A stretch of DNA of 64,000 nucleotides from Dysgonomonas mossii (GCF_004569505.1 NZ_SPPK01000001.1:310001-374000); one strand, 5' to 3'. Shown: positions 46,722 through 56,411, numbered from the stretch's first letter. The notes: generated by a model not told the origin, from the sequence alone. Numbers and translations: made by a program.

Positions 46722-47131
46722 GTTAATAAGGGTTTTTTTATATTTTTTTTATTGTGTGAATTGATTTTTAGTTCTATTTTTGTTTGCTGAAACTAGAGTG
46801 ATCGTTTAATACCTTGTGGGGCACTTAAATAAAAAAGAATATCCACAATTACAGATATATAGACCTTTGAATTTGCTTGAACATTCTCTATTACAAAAGT
46901 TGCTTTTATTGGAAAATAAAAAACTGATTTCACCGTTACATTTGATTAGAAGTGTGAATAAAAGTGCAATGTTAGATGCGAAATACTTAAAAAATCAAAA
47001 TAATAGTATATTTGCATCCTATAATAATTGACCCTGTGTAATTTTATTGTTTTAAAATAAGGAGACTATTGAAAATTAAAAGATATAAATTTAAAAATTG
47101 ATTCACTAAACTTAAATTATTTATTATCATT
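46722..47131. other. Upstream region of the TonB operon
   Basis: 410 bp, AT-rich. It contains a -7 element TATATTTG at 47007 and about 110 nt of leader. A 71-codon frame at 46816 looks like chance. No RNA structure recognised. Confidence 0.5.
47007..47014 (+). promoter_or_regulatory. Promoter -7 element of the exbB-exbD-exbD-tonB operon
   Basis: TATATTTG, TSS predicted near 47020, about 110 nt before the exbB ATG. Confidence 0.5.
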
Positions 47132-47953
47132 ATGGAAACTAAAAAACAACAACCAAAACAAAAACCAAGATCTAAAGGCGTTTCAGCTATGATAGTCGTT
47201 ATTGGATGTGCGATTGTAGCTCACCTATTCTTCTACCTAGTTGCCGGGGATAAGGCTAACTTTGACGAAAAAGGTCATCCACTACCAGGCAATTCACTAG
47301 GTGCATTATTCCAAGGAGGATGGGTAATTCCTATCGTTATCACGCTGTTACTAACAACACTTACTCTTTCTGTAGAGAGATTCTTTGCATTGAACAGAGC
47401 TAGTGGAAAAGGAAACACAGCTAAATTTGTGATGAATGCTAAAGCTAAATTAGAAGCTGGTGACATCGCAGGTGCAACAAAGCTATGTGACGAACAAAAA
47501 GGATCTGTGGCTAATATATTAAAAGCAGGATTAATCAGATATGCAGATGTTGAGAAAATTGCTGACAAGAACAATGACGAAAAAGCAGCAATGATTCAAA
47601 AAGAATTGGAAGAAGCTACAACTCTTGAACTTCCATATCTACAACAAAACTTATCAGTTATCGCTACTATCTCTACTCTAGGTACTTTGATGGGACTATT
47701 CGGAACTGTACTTGGTATGATTCGTTCGTTTGGTGCGATGGGTCAAGAAGGAGCTCCAGACTCTACAGCTCTTGCAGTAGGTATCTCTGAAGCACTTTAC
47801 AATACAGCTATGGGTATCGGTACTGGTGCTGCATCTATCATTTCTTATTCTTATTTCTCTGGAAAAGTTGAAGATATAACTAACGCTGTTGATGAAGTAG
47901 GTTTTGCTATCGGTCAAACTTATACTACTCTTCACGGAGGTCTATCTAAATAA
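47132..47953 (+). CDS. exbB: ExbB/MotA/TolQ-family proton channel protein
   Basis: The proton-conducting part of the TonB motor. 273 residues: a first helix after a Lys/Gln-rich start (about 19-38), a second near 65-85, a cytoplasmic loop, and two helices in the conserved MotA_ExbB region (about 175-245: ATISTLGTLMGLFGTVLGMIRSF and ISEALYNTAMGIGTGAASII). First gene of a seven-gene run. Confidence 0.96.
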   Translation: METKKQQPKQKPRSKGVSAMIVVIGCAIVAHLFFYLVAGDKANFDEKGHPLPGNSLGALFQGGWVIPIVITLLLTTLTLSVERFFALNRASGKGNTAKFVMNAKAKLEAGDIAGATKLCDEQKGSVANILKAGLIRYADVEKIADKNNDEKAAMIQKELEEATTLELPYLQQNLSVIATISTLGTLMGLFGTVLGMIRSFGAMGQEGAPDSTALAVGISEALYNTAMGIGTGAASIISYSYFSGKVEDITNAVDEVGFAIGQTYTTLHGGLSK

Positions 47954-48024
47954 TTAACAATTTTTTTTCAGAACAATTTGTGGAATTCATATAAGATTCC
48001 ACTCTAATAAGTAAAAGTAAGAAA

Positions 48025-48636
48025 ATGGGAAAGACAAAAGTAAAAAAACAGAGCACATTCATCGACATGACGGCGATGAGTGACGTTACTGTACTCTTGC
48101 TCACATTCTTTATGCTTACTGCTACCTTCTTACCAAAAGAGCCGGTACAGGTAATGACTCCACAGTCAGTATCTGAGGTGAAAGTGCCTGAATATAATGT
48201 GTTGAATATATTGATAGATCCACAAGGAAAGGTATTCTTGAATATAGACAAACCAGAAAATAAAAAGGCGGTATTGGAAAAGATGGGGCAAGATTATGGT
48301 ATTACATTCACCGATAAGCAGATTAGATCTTTCATAGAACAAACACACATTGGTGTGCCTATGAACAGAATGGCTGCTTTCCTTGATATGCCATTGAGCA
48401 CTCAAGATAGTGAGATAAAGAAATGGGGTGTGCCATCTGATAGTGTAAACGATCAGTTTTCACGTTGGGTACAACATGCACGCGAAATTGGAGGCGATGA
48501 TATGGGTATTGCTATCAAAGCAGACCAGTCAACAGCTTATCCATTGGTGGATAAGGTATTGAAAAGTCTTGTGAAGATGAAAGAAAACCGTTATAGCCTC
48601 ATAACATCTCTAAGGGGAATGCCGGAAGGCGTATAA
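48025..48636 (+). CDS. exbD: ExbD-family biopolymer transport protein 1
   Basis: 203 residues: a short N-terminus, one helix with the conserved FIDMTAMSDVTVLLLTFFMLTA (proton-carrying Asp near residue 15), and a periplasmic domain. The latter is longer than E. coli ExbD, with an inserted region around 100-150, as usual in Bacteroidetes. It lies 71 bp after exbB and 33 bp before a second exbD. Confidence 0.95.
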   Translation: MGKTKVKKQSTFIDMTAMSDVTVLLLTFFMLTATFLPKEPVQVMTPQSVSEVKVPEYNVLNILIDPQGKVFLNIDKPENKKAVLEKMGQDYGITFTDKQIRSFIEQTHIGVPMNRMAAFLDMPLSTQDSEIKKWGVPSDSVNDQFSRWVQHAREIGGDDMGIAIKADQSTAYPLVDKVLKSLVKMKENRYSLITSLRGMPEGV

Positions 48637-48669
48637 AACATGATTTAAACATTAAAAAAAGAAAAAATT

Positions 48670-49332
48670 ATGGCAGAAGTACAACAGTCCGGTGGTGGAG
48701 AAGAGAAAAAAGGTAAACCCAAGAAACAGACCCTGAGAGTAGACTTTACTCCGATGGTGGATATGAACATGCTCTTGATTACATTCTTCATGTTCTGTAC
48801 AACATTGAGTAAACCGCAAATCATGGATATTGCGATGCCTACAGATCAGAAACTTACTGAAGAGGATGAAGTGAAGGTCAAGGAGTCTAAAGCTATTACT
48901 TTGATTCTAGGAGAAGACAATAAAGTATATTACTATACAGGTATGCCTAACTATAGTGACTATACTACCTTGAAAGAAACTGATTATTCCCCTGAAGGAC
49001 TTCGTAAAGTTTTACTGGAACGCAATGCCCCTATTGTAGCAAAAATGAGGGAATTGAGACAGGAGAAGTTTGAGAAGAAAAATAAAATGTCAGAGGAAGA
49101 ATTTAAAACAAGATCGAAAACAATAAAAGAAGATAAGGATGGACAAGTAGTGGTTATTAAACCAACATCCGAAGCTAGTTATAAAAATCTTGTTGATGCT
49201 CTTGATGAAATGCAAATTTGCAGTATTGCAAAATATGCAATTGTGGATATGACCGAGGGTGACCAATTCTTGCTTGAGAACCTGAAAAGTAAAGGGGCTT
49301 ATGGCGCTAGTGCTGCACCACCAAAAAATTAA
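48670..49332 (+). CDS. exbD: ExbD-family biopolymer transport protein 2
   Basis: A 220-residue second ExbD. The membrane helix is VDFTPMVDMNMLLITFFMFCTTLS with the conserved Asp (about residue 30). The periplasmic domain is extended and charged. The two different ExbD proteins likely form a hetero-dimer inside the ExbB ring. 33 bp after exbD1. Confidence 0.95.
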   Translation: MAEVQQSGGGEEKKGKPKKQTLRVDFTPMVDMNMLLITFFMFCTTLSKPQIMDIAMPTDQKLTEEDEVKVKESKAITLILGEDNKVYYYTGMPNYSDYTTLKETDYSPEGLRKVLLERNAPIVAKMRELRQEKFEKKNKMSEEEFKTRSKTIKEDKDGQVVVIKPTSEASYKNLVDALDEMQICSIAKYAIVDMTEGDQFLLENLKSKGAYGASAAPPKN

Positions 49333-49356
49333 TCACATTAAGAAAGGAGTAAAATT

Positions 49357-50193
49357 ATGGGAAAAGATATAAAATTGAATTCCTCCGAATGGTGTGATGT
49401 AGTTTTTGAAGGTAAGAATAAAAACTATGGAGCTTACAAGCTACGTCAATCATCATCGAAGAGACATATCGTTGCGTTTTTAGTAATCCTTGCGCTTGCA
49501 ATATTTGTGTCGGCTTTACCGAGTCTGGTATCAGTAGTAAAGAGCCTTACTCAAAGCAATACAGGGCCAATGGAGGATACTTTCGAGTTATCTAATATTC
49601 CGGTAGATCAAGAAATTCCGGAAGAGAATAAGATTAAACAAGAAACAGCTCCGCCGCCTCCACCGTTGAAAACAACAGTGAAGTTTGTGCCTCCTAAGAT
49701 TGCAAAAGACGACGAGGTGCGTGAAGATCAGGAAATGAAGTCACAGGATGAAATCCAGGAAACTAAAATCCAAATTTCGGTGGCTGACGTGAAAGGTACA
49801 AATGATAAAACAGGTGTCGATATCGCTGAGTTGAGAGAACACAAGGTGATAGTAGAAGAAAAACCTGCCGTTGAAAAACCTTTCGTTACTGTAGAACAGA
49901 TGCCAACTTTCCCGGGAGGCGAGATGGAAATGCAAAAGTATATTGCTTCCAATCTCAAATATCCGGTAGTGGCTCAAGAATCAGGTATTCAAGGACGTGT
50001 AACAGTACGTTTCGTTGTTTCTAAAACAGGAGCAATTGAAGATGTAAACGTAATTCGTGGTATCGACCCATCGTGCGATAAAGAAGCTGTACGTGTGGTT
50101 AAATCGATGCCGAAATGGATACCGGGAAAACAAAATGGATTGAATGTACCTGTGTACTTTACTCTCCCTATCGTATTCCGTTTGAAACAGTAA
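49357..50193 (+). CDS. tonB: Energy transducer TonB
   Basis: 278 residues: a cytoplasmic start with the KNYGAYKLRQSSSKRH motif typical of Bacteroidetes TonB, one helix (about 37-57), and a proline-rich spacer (APPPPPLKTTVKFVPPK). A TonB C-terminal domain follows (about 185-278) with TFPGGEMEMQKYIASNLKYP, GRVTVRFVVSKTG and the end VPVYFTLPIVFRL. It transmits proton-motive force to outer-membrane TonB-dependent receptors. Confidence 0.97.
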   Translation: MGKDIKLNSSEWCDVVFEGKNKNYGAYKLRQSSSKRHIVAFLVILALAIFVSALPSLVSVVKSLTQSNTGPMEDTFELSNIPVDQEIPEENKIKQETAPPPPPLKTTVKFVPPKIAKDDEVREDQEMKSQDEIQETKIQISVADVKGTNDKTGVDIAELREHKVIVEEKPAVEKPFVTVEQMPTFPGGEMEMQKYIASNLKYPVVAQESGIQGRVTVRFVVSKTGAIEDVNVIRGIDPSCDKEAVRVVKSMPKWIPGKQNGLNVPVYFTLPIVFRLKQ

Positions 50194-50262
50194 AAGTGAA
50201 TATTTATTGAGATTTTTATAAAAAATTGTAAATAAGACTTAGTAAAGAAGAGAAGTTGGAGT

Positions 50263-50499
50263 ATGAAAGACACATCTTCTCTTCTTTTTCCAATAAAAAA
50301 AGGTATGAAAGAAGGAAAAAAAATATCGGGAAAAGCAATATTTGGTATATTTATGGTATTGTTTTATCTATGTGTGTCAGTTTTGATGGTATTTACCCCT
50401 ATTTTCGATAATGTACATATCTTGCTTCGTGTGGCCATGGGTGTGCTGTTGTTTTTGTATGGCATATTTAGAGGATACCGTGCGTGGAAACAATTTTAA
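50263..50499 (+). CDS. Small two-helix membrane protein of the TonB operon
   Basis: 78 residues (or 64 if the second Met is used), with two hydrophobic helices (about 25-46 and 52-70) and a basic end (FRGYRAWKQF). No known family. It sits 69 bp after tonB and 21 bp before the phosphate-binding-like gene, so it is probably part of the operon; function unknown. Confidence 0.75.
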   Translation: MKDTSSLLFPIKKGMKEGKKISGKAIFGIFMVLFYLCVSVLMVFTPIFDNVHILLRVAMGVLLFLYGIFRGYRAWKQF

Positions 50500-50520
50500 A
50501 CGAATTATCTGTTTTTTGTT

Positions 50521-51504
50521 ATGAAAAATCTTAGTCTTATTGTATGTATTTTTGCTTTTATCTTTCTCTTTTCTTGTAGCGACCAGAGAAAGATAACACG
50601 AACAGATACGCCCACAAGTGGTATAGCTGAGATAGCTGTTGATGAATGCTTTGCTCCTGTAATACAAGAACAGGTTGATGTTTTTGGAGCTTTAAATCAC
50701 GAAGCTCTGGTTATTCCCATATTTACCAGTGAAAATGAAGCATTTAATTTATTTATGAAAGATAGCTTGCGTGTAATAATTGCTACACGACAACTTACTG
50801 CCAACGAAACACAAATTATAAAAGAACGCAAACAAGCACCACGTACACAGCGGCTTGCTATTGATGGTATTGCCCTTATTGTAAACAAAGAAAATATGGA
50901 CACTTTGATTACAGTGTCTGATATTAAAAAAATAATGACAGGTAAGATTAAGGATTGGAAGGAGATAAATCCGAAATCTAAACTGGGTGAAATATCGGTC
51001 GTATTCGATAGCCCTAATTCCAGTACTGTCAGATTTATAAAAGATTCGATCTGTGGAGGCGAGCCTCTCAGTCAGAATGTGAAAGCGAGATCGGCAGACA
51101 GCGTTAAAAATGTCAACCTGCAAGAACGTACACCCAATCAGCAAGTGATAGATTATGTTGCTGCTGTTCCTAATGCGATAGGTATTATCGGTGTCAATTG
51201 GATTAGCAATCCATCCGATCCTAAAAATTTAAGCTTTATTAATAGTATAAATGTTATGTCGGTAAGCTCAGAAGATAAAGCCACTGAGGAAAACAGTTTT
51301 AAACCATTTGCCGCATATTTAGTCTTAAAAAAATACCCGCTAACGAGAGATATTTTTATTATAATCTCAGATGTCAAAGGTGGATTACCTTCAGGTTTTG
51401 TTACCTTTGCTGCAGGAGAGAAAGGACAACGTATTATACTCAAGGCCGGGCTTTATCCCGCAAATGTACCTACCAGACTGGTAAGAGCAAACCCAACATT
51501 TTAG
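50521..51504 (+). CDS. PstS-like substrate-binding lipoprotein in the TonB operon
   Basis: A 327-residue lipoprotein (lipobox LFSCS, C19 region). The PBP-like type II domain shows ISENEAFNLFM-like stretches, RLAIDGIALIVNKEN, KIMTGKIKDWKEINPKS, and VVFDSPNSSTVRFIKDSI, the order seen in phosphate-binding PstS. No pst transporter genes are adjacent. A role in phosphate uptake or in the TonB operon (sensing or complex stability) is possible; the latter is inference from linkage. Confidence 0.87.
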   Translation: MKNLSLIVCIFAFIFLFSCSDQRKITRTDTPTSGIAEIAVDECFAPVIQEQVDVFGALNHEALVIPIFTSENEAFNLFMKDSLRVIIATRQLTANETQIIKERKQAPRTQRLAIDGIALIVNKENMDTLITVSDIKKIMTGKIKDWKEINPKSKLGEISVVFDSPNSSTVRFIKDSICGGEPLSQNVKARSADSVKNVNLQERTPNQQVIDYVAAVPNAIGIIGVNWISNPSDPKNLSFINSINVMSVSSEDKATEENSFKPFAAYLVLKKYPLTRDIFIIISDVKGGLPSGFVTFAAGEKGQRIILKAGLYPANVPTRLVRANPTF

Positions 51505-51559
51505 GATAGGCCTGATATCTGTCACATATAAATAAATATTAATAAAAATAGTATAGAAG

Positions 51560-53212
51560 ATGAAAATGAAGTATTTAGTGAGCGCATTTTTGAGCTTAGC
51601 GATAAGCTTGTCGGCATTTGCGCAAAATAGCCCGGGAGCAGATTATCTGAGCCTTGGTGAAACCAAACTAGCGAAAGAATATTTTACTAAAAACGTAGGG
51701 CAGAATCCTGAAGAATCTCATTATTATCTGGGAGAAATTGCAATTCTGGAAAATAACTTGACTGAAGCTAAGTCTCAGTTTGAGCAAAGTGCGGCAGCAA
51801 CTACTGAACTAGGTCTTGGTGCTGTAGGATTGGCTAAATTGCAATTAAAGTCAAACCCTAAGGTTGCAGAAGATCAATTAAAAGAAGTTCAAAAAAAGAA
51901 TAAAAAGAATGTAACTGTTCTTTTAGCAATAGCAAAAGCATATTTTGATAATGGCATGAAAGACAAAGCCACTTTGATGATTGCTGAAGCTAAGAAGGCA
52001 GATAAGAAATCACCATATTCATACATTCTCGAAGGAGATATGTTAGCCAAAGAAAACAATCCGGGCGGAGCAGCAGGTCAGTACGATCAGGCTATCAACT
52101 TTGATCCTAACTGTGTATTGGCTTATATGAAAGGTGCTAAGGTATATGAATATATTAATCGTAACACAGCAGCCGATTTGTTGAAAAAAGCGATAGAAAT
52201 CAAACCTGAATATAAGATTGCTTACAAAGATCTTGCTGACTTGTATTACAGAGACGGTTTTTATCCGGATGCTATTGCTGCATACAAAGAATTCTTTAAG
52301 GGTGGCGATTACACCGTAGATGATATTACTCGTTATGCTGCATCAGAGTACTTTACACAAGGATATTCAGGTGCAAAGAATCTGATTAATGAAGGTTTGA
52401 AACGCGAACCAAACAGCTTCGTGTTGAATCGTTTGTTGATGTATATCGAAAATGAAACAAAAAACTATCAGGACGGTTTAGCTGCAGGAGACAAGTTCTT
52501 CAGTATACCTAGATCTGAGGTTGATACAGTGAAATATTTGGTTTCAGACTATATGGCTTATGGAAATATACTATCTGAAACAGGCAATAAAGCTAAGGCT
52601 ATAGAGCAATATCAGAAAGCTATAAAATTAGATCCTAGCAAAGTAAGCTTGTTTAAAGAGATCGCTACAGCTTCTGCCAAAGATCAGATGTACGCTGAAG
52701 CGGCTAATTATTACAAAGAATACATCCAGATGCTTGGAGAAAGGGCAGAAGCAACTGATTATTATCAATTAGGTAGCTACTATCTATCTGCAGCATCTAA
52801 AGTTGAATCTGATAAATCTTTAACTCCGGAGCAAGTAAAAGAACAATCTATTGCGCTATACAAACAAGCAGATGCAGCTTTTGCTGTAGTTGCAGAACGT
52901 AAGCCGGATAGTTATTTAGGATTCTATCAGAGAGCACGTACAAACTATCAGATGGACCCGGACTCGGAGCAAGGATTGGCAAAACCATTCTATGAAGAAA
53001 CAATTAAAGTGCTGTTGGCTGATCCGGAACCAAGCAGCAAAATATTGATAGAAGCATATAGCTATTTGAGCTACTATTATTATTTACAGTTTGAGAAAAG
53101 CAAAAAGGCTGATGATAAAGCAAATGTAAAATTATATGCAGAAAAGGTTCTTGAACTAGATCCTGAAAATGCAAATGGTAAAGCTTTATTTGAATTTGCT
53201 AATGGCAAGTAA
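51560..53212 (+). CDS. Exported TPR protein at the end of the TonB operon
   Basis: A 550-residue protein with a signal peptide ending in AFAQ (residue 22). About 10-12 tetratricopeptide repeats (for example VEDQLKEVQKKNKKNV..., GNKAKAIEQYQKAIKLDPS near 360, AEKVLELDPENANGKALF at the end). Probably a periplasmic scaffold. It follows the PstS-like gene by 55 bp and ends with a terminator. Function unknown, but linkage suggests assembly of the energy-transduction complex. Confidence 0.88.
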   Translation: MKMKYLVSAFLSLAISLSAFAQNSPGADYLSLGETKLAKEYFTKNVGQNPEESHYYLGEIAILENNLTEAKSQFEQSAAATTELGLGAVGLAKLQLKSNPKVAEDQLKEVQKKNKKNVTVLLAIAKAYFDNGMKDKATLMIAEAKKADKKSPYSYILEGDMLAKENNPGGAAGQYDQAINFDPNCVLAYMKGAKVYEYINRNTAADLLKKAIEIKPEYKIAYKDLADLYYRDGFYPDAIAAYKEFFKGGDYTVDDITRYAASEYFTQGYSGAKNLINEGLKREPNSFVLNRLLMYIENETKNYQDGLAAGDKFFSIPRSEVDTVKYLVSDYMAYGNILSETGNKAKAIEQYQKAIKLDPSKVSLFKEIATASAKDQMYAEAANYYKEYIQMLGERAEATDYYQLGSYYLSAASKVESDKSLTPEQVKEQSIALYKQADAAFAVVAERKPDSYLGFYQRARTNYQMDPDSEQGLAKPFYEETIKVLLADPEPSSKILIEAYSYLSYYYYLQFEKSKKADDKANVKLYAEKVLELDPENANGKALFEFANGK

Positions 53213-53234
53213 ATAAATAGATATAAAATATGAG

Positions 53235-53274
53235 AAACAGCCTGTATCAATTTTGATGCAGGCTGTTTTTTTAT
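53235..53274 (+). terminator. Intrinsic terminator of the TonB operon
   Basis: AACAGCCTG-ATCAA / TTGAT-CAGGCTGTT stem with one T-T/G-type mismatch, followed by a seven-T run. Confidence 0.88.
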
Positions 53275-53304
53275 ATAGAATAATTTTAAATTGAGAAAAA
53301 GATG

Positions 53305-53312
53305 TATCTTTG
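53305..53312 (+). promoter_or_regulatory. Promoter -7 element of metK
   Basis: TATCTTTG; the predicted TSS near 53319 coincides with the start of the leader RNA element described next. Confidence 0.65.
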
Positions 53313-53320
53313 CACTCAAT

Positions 53321-53372
53321 TAAGTGGATAGATTTGTATTGATTGCAACCACATGAAAAAATGCTAAACCAT
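53321..53372 (+). promoter_or_regulatory. Candidate SAM-II/SAM-V-like riboswitch in the metK leader
   Basis: The RNA shows the blocks of the SAM-II core in order. P1 is GUGG (53324-53327) pairing CCAC (53349-53352). The loop holds GAUUU (53331-53335) and UUGCAA (53343-53348). After P1 come AUGAAAAAA and UGCUAAA (53362-53368). UUGCA can pair with UGC(U)AA, a pseudoknot with a bulged U, as in the SAM-II fold. It starts at the predicted TSS and precedes S-adenosylmethionine synthetase, the expected target of SAM feedback. P1 is short (4 bp). Assignment is from remembered consensus, not a covariance search. Confidence 0.68.
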
Positions 53373-53430
53373 TTTCTGCACTGCATTATAATACATATCT
53401 TCCTGTTTTTATTACAATAAAACAATATTT

Positions 53431-54699
53431 ATGAGTTATTTATTTACATCTGAATCTGTATCAGAAGGTCACCCTGATAAAGTGGCAGATCAGATATCAG
53501 ACTCCTTATTGGACGAATTCTTGGCCTATGATGCTGATTCGAAGGTCGCATGCGAAACATTGGTAACTACCGGACAGGTGGTTTTGGCAGGAGAAGTAAA
53601 ATCAAAAGCATATATCGATATTCCCGAAACGGCACGTAAAGTGATCGAGCGTATAGGGTATACTAAAAGTGAATACCAGTTTGAGGCTCAATCTTGCGGG
53701 GTGCTGTCTGCCATACATGAGCAATCCGATGATATCAACAGAGGTGTTGATGGCAAATCCGATCCGATGGATCAGGGAGCGGGAGATCAGGGTATGATGT
53801 TTGGCTACGCAACAAACGAAACAGACAATTATATGCCATTAGCACTAGACTTGTCTCATGCATTGTTGAGAGAATTAGCCGTTATACGCAAAAATGAATT
53901 GCATTTGATGCCATACCTTCGTCCTGATGCCAAATCGCAGGTAACGATCGAGTATGATGACAACGGCACGCCTTTGAGAATAGATACAATCGTTATTTCT
54001 ACTCAGCATGATGATTTTGCTGACGACGAGGCAATGCAGGCTAAAATAAAAGAAGATGTGATCAATATCCTTATACCTCGTGTGAAGGAGAAGTATAAGT
54101 TCAGAGATGATATTACGAAGCTCTTTACAACTGATATTACTTATCATGTAAACCCTACCGGACGTTTTGTTATAGGAGGGCCTCATGGAGATACCGGCCT
54201 GACAGGACGTAAAATCATAGTTGATACTTACGGAGGTAAGGGTGCGCATGGCGGTGGTGCTTTTTCGGGTAAAGATCCTTCAAAAGTAGACCGTTCGGCT
54301 GCCTATGCGGCTCGTCATATTGCAAAAAACCTTGTTGCTGCCGGTGTGTCTTCCGAAATACTTGTTCAGGTATCGTATGCAATTGGTGTTGCCAAACCTA
54401 TGAATATTTATGTAAATACATATGGCAAGGGTACCGTAAATCTTTCGGATGGTGAGATAGCCGTTAAGGTAGAGGAGCTGTTCGACATGCGACCAAAAGC
54501 AATAGAGCAACGCCTGAAATTACGCAATCCTATCTATGCTGAAACTGCTGCTTATGGGCATATGGGGCGTGAGCCGGAAACCGTAACTAAACATTTTCAA
54601 TCACGCTACAATCCTCAGGGAATAACTCGCGAAGTAGAGTTGTTTACATGGGAAAAGTTAGACTACGTAGATGTGATAAAAAAAGAGTTTAATCTGTAA
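53431..54699 (+). CDS. metK: S-adenosylmethionine synthetase
   Basis: Makes SAM from methionine and ATP. 422 residues. The start [22 protein letters not shown] is the N-terminal signature. [16 protein letters not shown] is the ATP/Mg region and [23 protein letters not shown] the phosphate-binding loop. About 40 residues longer than E. coli MetK due to an insertion in the central domain, as is usual in Bacteroidetes. Preceded by a riboswitch-like leader and followed by a 12-bp hairpin. Confidence 0.99.
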   Translation: MSYLFTSESVSEGHPDKVADQISDSLLDEFLAYDADSKVACETLVTTGQVVLAGEVKSKAYIDIPETARKVIERIGYTKSEYQFEAQSCGVLSAIHEQSDDINRGVDGKSDPMDQGAGDQGMMFGYATNETDNYMPLALDLSHALLRELAVIRKNELHLMPYLRPDAKSQVTIEYDDNGTPLRIDTIVISTQHDDFADDEAMQAKIKEDVINILIPRVKEKYKFRDDITKLFTTDITYHVNPTGRFVIGGPHGDTGLTGRKIIVDTYGGKGAHGGGAFSGKDPSKVDRSAAYAARHIAKNLVAAGVSSEILVQVSYAIGVAKPMNIYVNTYGKGTVNLSDGEIAVKVEELFDMRPKAIEQRLKLRNPIYAETAAYGHMGREPETVTKHFQSRYNPQGITREVELFTWEKLDYVDVIKKEFNL

Positions 54700-54710
54700 T
54701 ATAATAATAT

Positions 54711-54750
54711 AGCACATACTTGTTCTGCAATAGAGCAAGTATGTGCTTTC
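54711..54750 (+). terminator. Probable terminator of metK
   Basis: Perfect 12-bp stem AGCACATACTTG / CAAGTATGTGCT with a 13-nt loop; only a short T tail, so termination may be partial. Confidence 0.6.
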
Positions 54751-54798
54751 AAGTATATAAGAGCTTTGATTAACGATACAGTACCATACATAGGTGTA

Positions 54799-55638
54799 AT
54801 GAAAGATAGTGTCTTATTGCAGGATACTGTCTATATTCATCGTTTTTCATTAAATCCTGTAGAAGGTGAGATTGTGAATATGACTAACAAACAATTATAT
54901 TCTGCTCATCAAGATAGCATTGGAGATGTTGTAAGATATTCCGGCGATCTTCTGCCTTTCAATCTGGAACAAGTAGATGGGATTTTCTGCCTGTTGCTTT
55001 TATGCTTATTTCTTTTTACATATATATATAGTGGCGGGTTATCTTTCTTGAAAGAGAGTATCTCCTTCCTGTTTACTCCTGTAAAGGCCTCAAGAATACA
55101 TAGTCAGACTACATCGAGGGAAATGATATATAGCTATTTCCTTATTTTTCAGTCTGCTGTTTTATCTGCAATATGTATTTATGATGTTTTTGTAGAGTAT
55201 GAATCTTCTGTGCAAAGTAATAGTAAAGCTTTTCTGACTATTGTCACATTTATCGTTGCCATAGCTTTGTTTTTTGGAATCAAAGATTTTATTTACAAAC
55301 TGATAGGTTATATCTTTAATCAGAAGAAAGCAATGAATTCGTGGCGAAGAATGCATATGGTGTCTATCGAGGTGCTGGGGATACTATATTTTCTGCCTAC
55401 GTTACTCTTGATTTATTCTAATTTTTATCATACTGAGATATTAATACTTATATTAATACTCTTCTTAATTGTTCAAATAACACTTTTTTATCAAATAATA
55501 GTCTTTTTTATTGGTCAAAAATTTAACTTTTTGTATTTGATTGCCTACCTTTGCACCTTTGAAATATTACCTTATGTGTATTTAGCGATAGGATTGATTC
55601 AATTATATAGAACCGACGTATTTAACACACTATTATGA
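54799..55638 (+). CDS. DUF4271 membrane protein
   Basis: A 279-residue protein with about six membrane helices (roughly 57-75, 105-130, 138-160, 185-205, 210-240, 250-275) after an N-terminal region of about 55 residues. It belongs to a Bacteroidetes family found beside hemD; function unknown. I chose ATG 54799 over a TTG at 54766; both are possible. Its stop overlaps the hemD start (ATGA). An internal TACCTTTG at 55546 may give hemD a second promoter. Confidence 0.82.
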   Translation: MKDSVLLQDTVYIHRFSLNPVEGEIVNMTNKQLYSAHQDSIGDVVRYSGDLLPFNLEQVDGIFCLLLLCLFLFTYIYSGGLSFLKESISFLFTPVKASRIHSQTTSREMIYSYFLIFQSAVLSAICIYDVFVEYESSVQSNSKAFLTIVTFIVAIALFFGIKDFIYKLIGYIFNQKKAMNSWRRMHMVSIEVLGILYFLPTLLLIYSNFYHTEILILILILFLIVQITLFYQIIVFFIGQKFNFLYLIAYLCTFEILPYVYLAIGLIQLYRTDVFNTLL

Positions 55639-56393
55639 CCTTGAAAGTAAAGAAGATATTAATCTCTCAACCTGCTCCGACAACAGAGAAATCGCCTTAC
55701 TTTGATATTGCCGAGAAATATCATGTGCAAATGGATTTTCGTCCGTTTATTCGTGTAGATGGCATTGATGTAAAAGAGTTTAGGCAACAGCGTATTAATA
55801 TACAAGATTATACAGCAGTCGTTTTTACAGCAAGGATTGCAATAGATCATTTCTTCTCTCTCTGTGAGGAACTTAGAGTAACAATGCCCGAAACAATGAA
55901 ATATTTTTGTATATCGGAAGCAGTCGCTTTGTATCTGCAAAAATATATTGTTTACAGAAAGCGCAAGATATTCTTTAGTGCAACAGGTAAGATGGATGGT
56001 CTGGCAACAGCTTTAACAAAACACAACAAAGAAAAATTTATTGTACCTGTCTCGGATGTACATACAGAAGACCTTACGGCAGTATTGGACGAGAAAAAAG
56101 TTGATTATACAAAATCTGTGATGTACAGAACTGTGAGTAATGAAATAACCGAGTCTGAGATATTATCTTACGATATGATGATATTTTTTACTCCGGCCGG
56201 TATTGTTTCTTTATTTAAGAATATGCCTAATTTTGAACAAGGAGAGAGAGCTATCGGCTGTTTTGGTACCGCTACAGCAAAAGCTGTTCGCGATGCGGGC
56301 TTGAGGCTCGATTGTGAAGCTCCGCTTCCCGGTATGCCATCTATGACGGCTGCATTAGAAGCGTTTATAAAGGAAAATCATAAAGCCAAATAG
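55635..56393 (+). CDS. hemD: Uroporphyrinogen-III synthase
   Basis: Cyclises hydroxymethylbilane in heme and siroheme synthesis. 252 residues, low sequence conservation as for all HemD. The two-lobed pattern is visible: KILISQPAPTTEKSPY at the start, VFTARIAIDHFFSLCEEL, KYFCISEAVALYLQKY, then VMYRTVSNEITESEI, MIFFTPAGIVSLFKNM and FGTATAKAVRDAGLR. Overlaps the DUF4271 gene by 4 nt. Confidence 0.92.
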   Translation: MTLKVKKILISQPAPTTEKSPYFDIAEKYHVQMDFRPFIRVDGIDVKEFRQQRINIQDYTAVVFTARIAIDHFFSLCEELRVTMPETMKYFCISEAVALYLQKYIVYRKRKIFFSATGKMDGLATALTKHNKEKFIVPVSDVHTEDLTAVLDEKKVDYTKSVMYRTVSNEITESEILSYDMMIFFTPAGIVSLFKNMPNFEQGERAIGCFGTATAKAVRDAGLRLDCEAPLPGMPSMTAALEAFIKENHKAK

Positions 56394-56411
56394 GTTTGAA
56401 GCAAATAAAAT

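Noticed and set aside
46816..47031. 71-codon plus-strand frame starting with GTG
   Set aside because: AT-rich, starts with GTG, no recognisable family; overlaps the promoter of the TonB operon. Probably chance.
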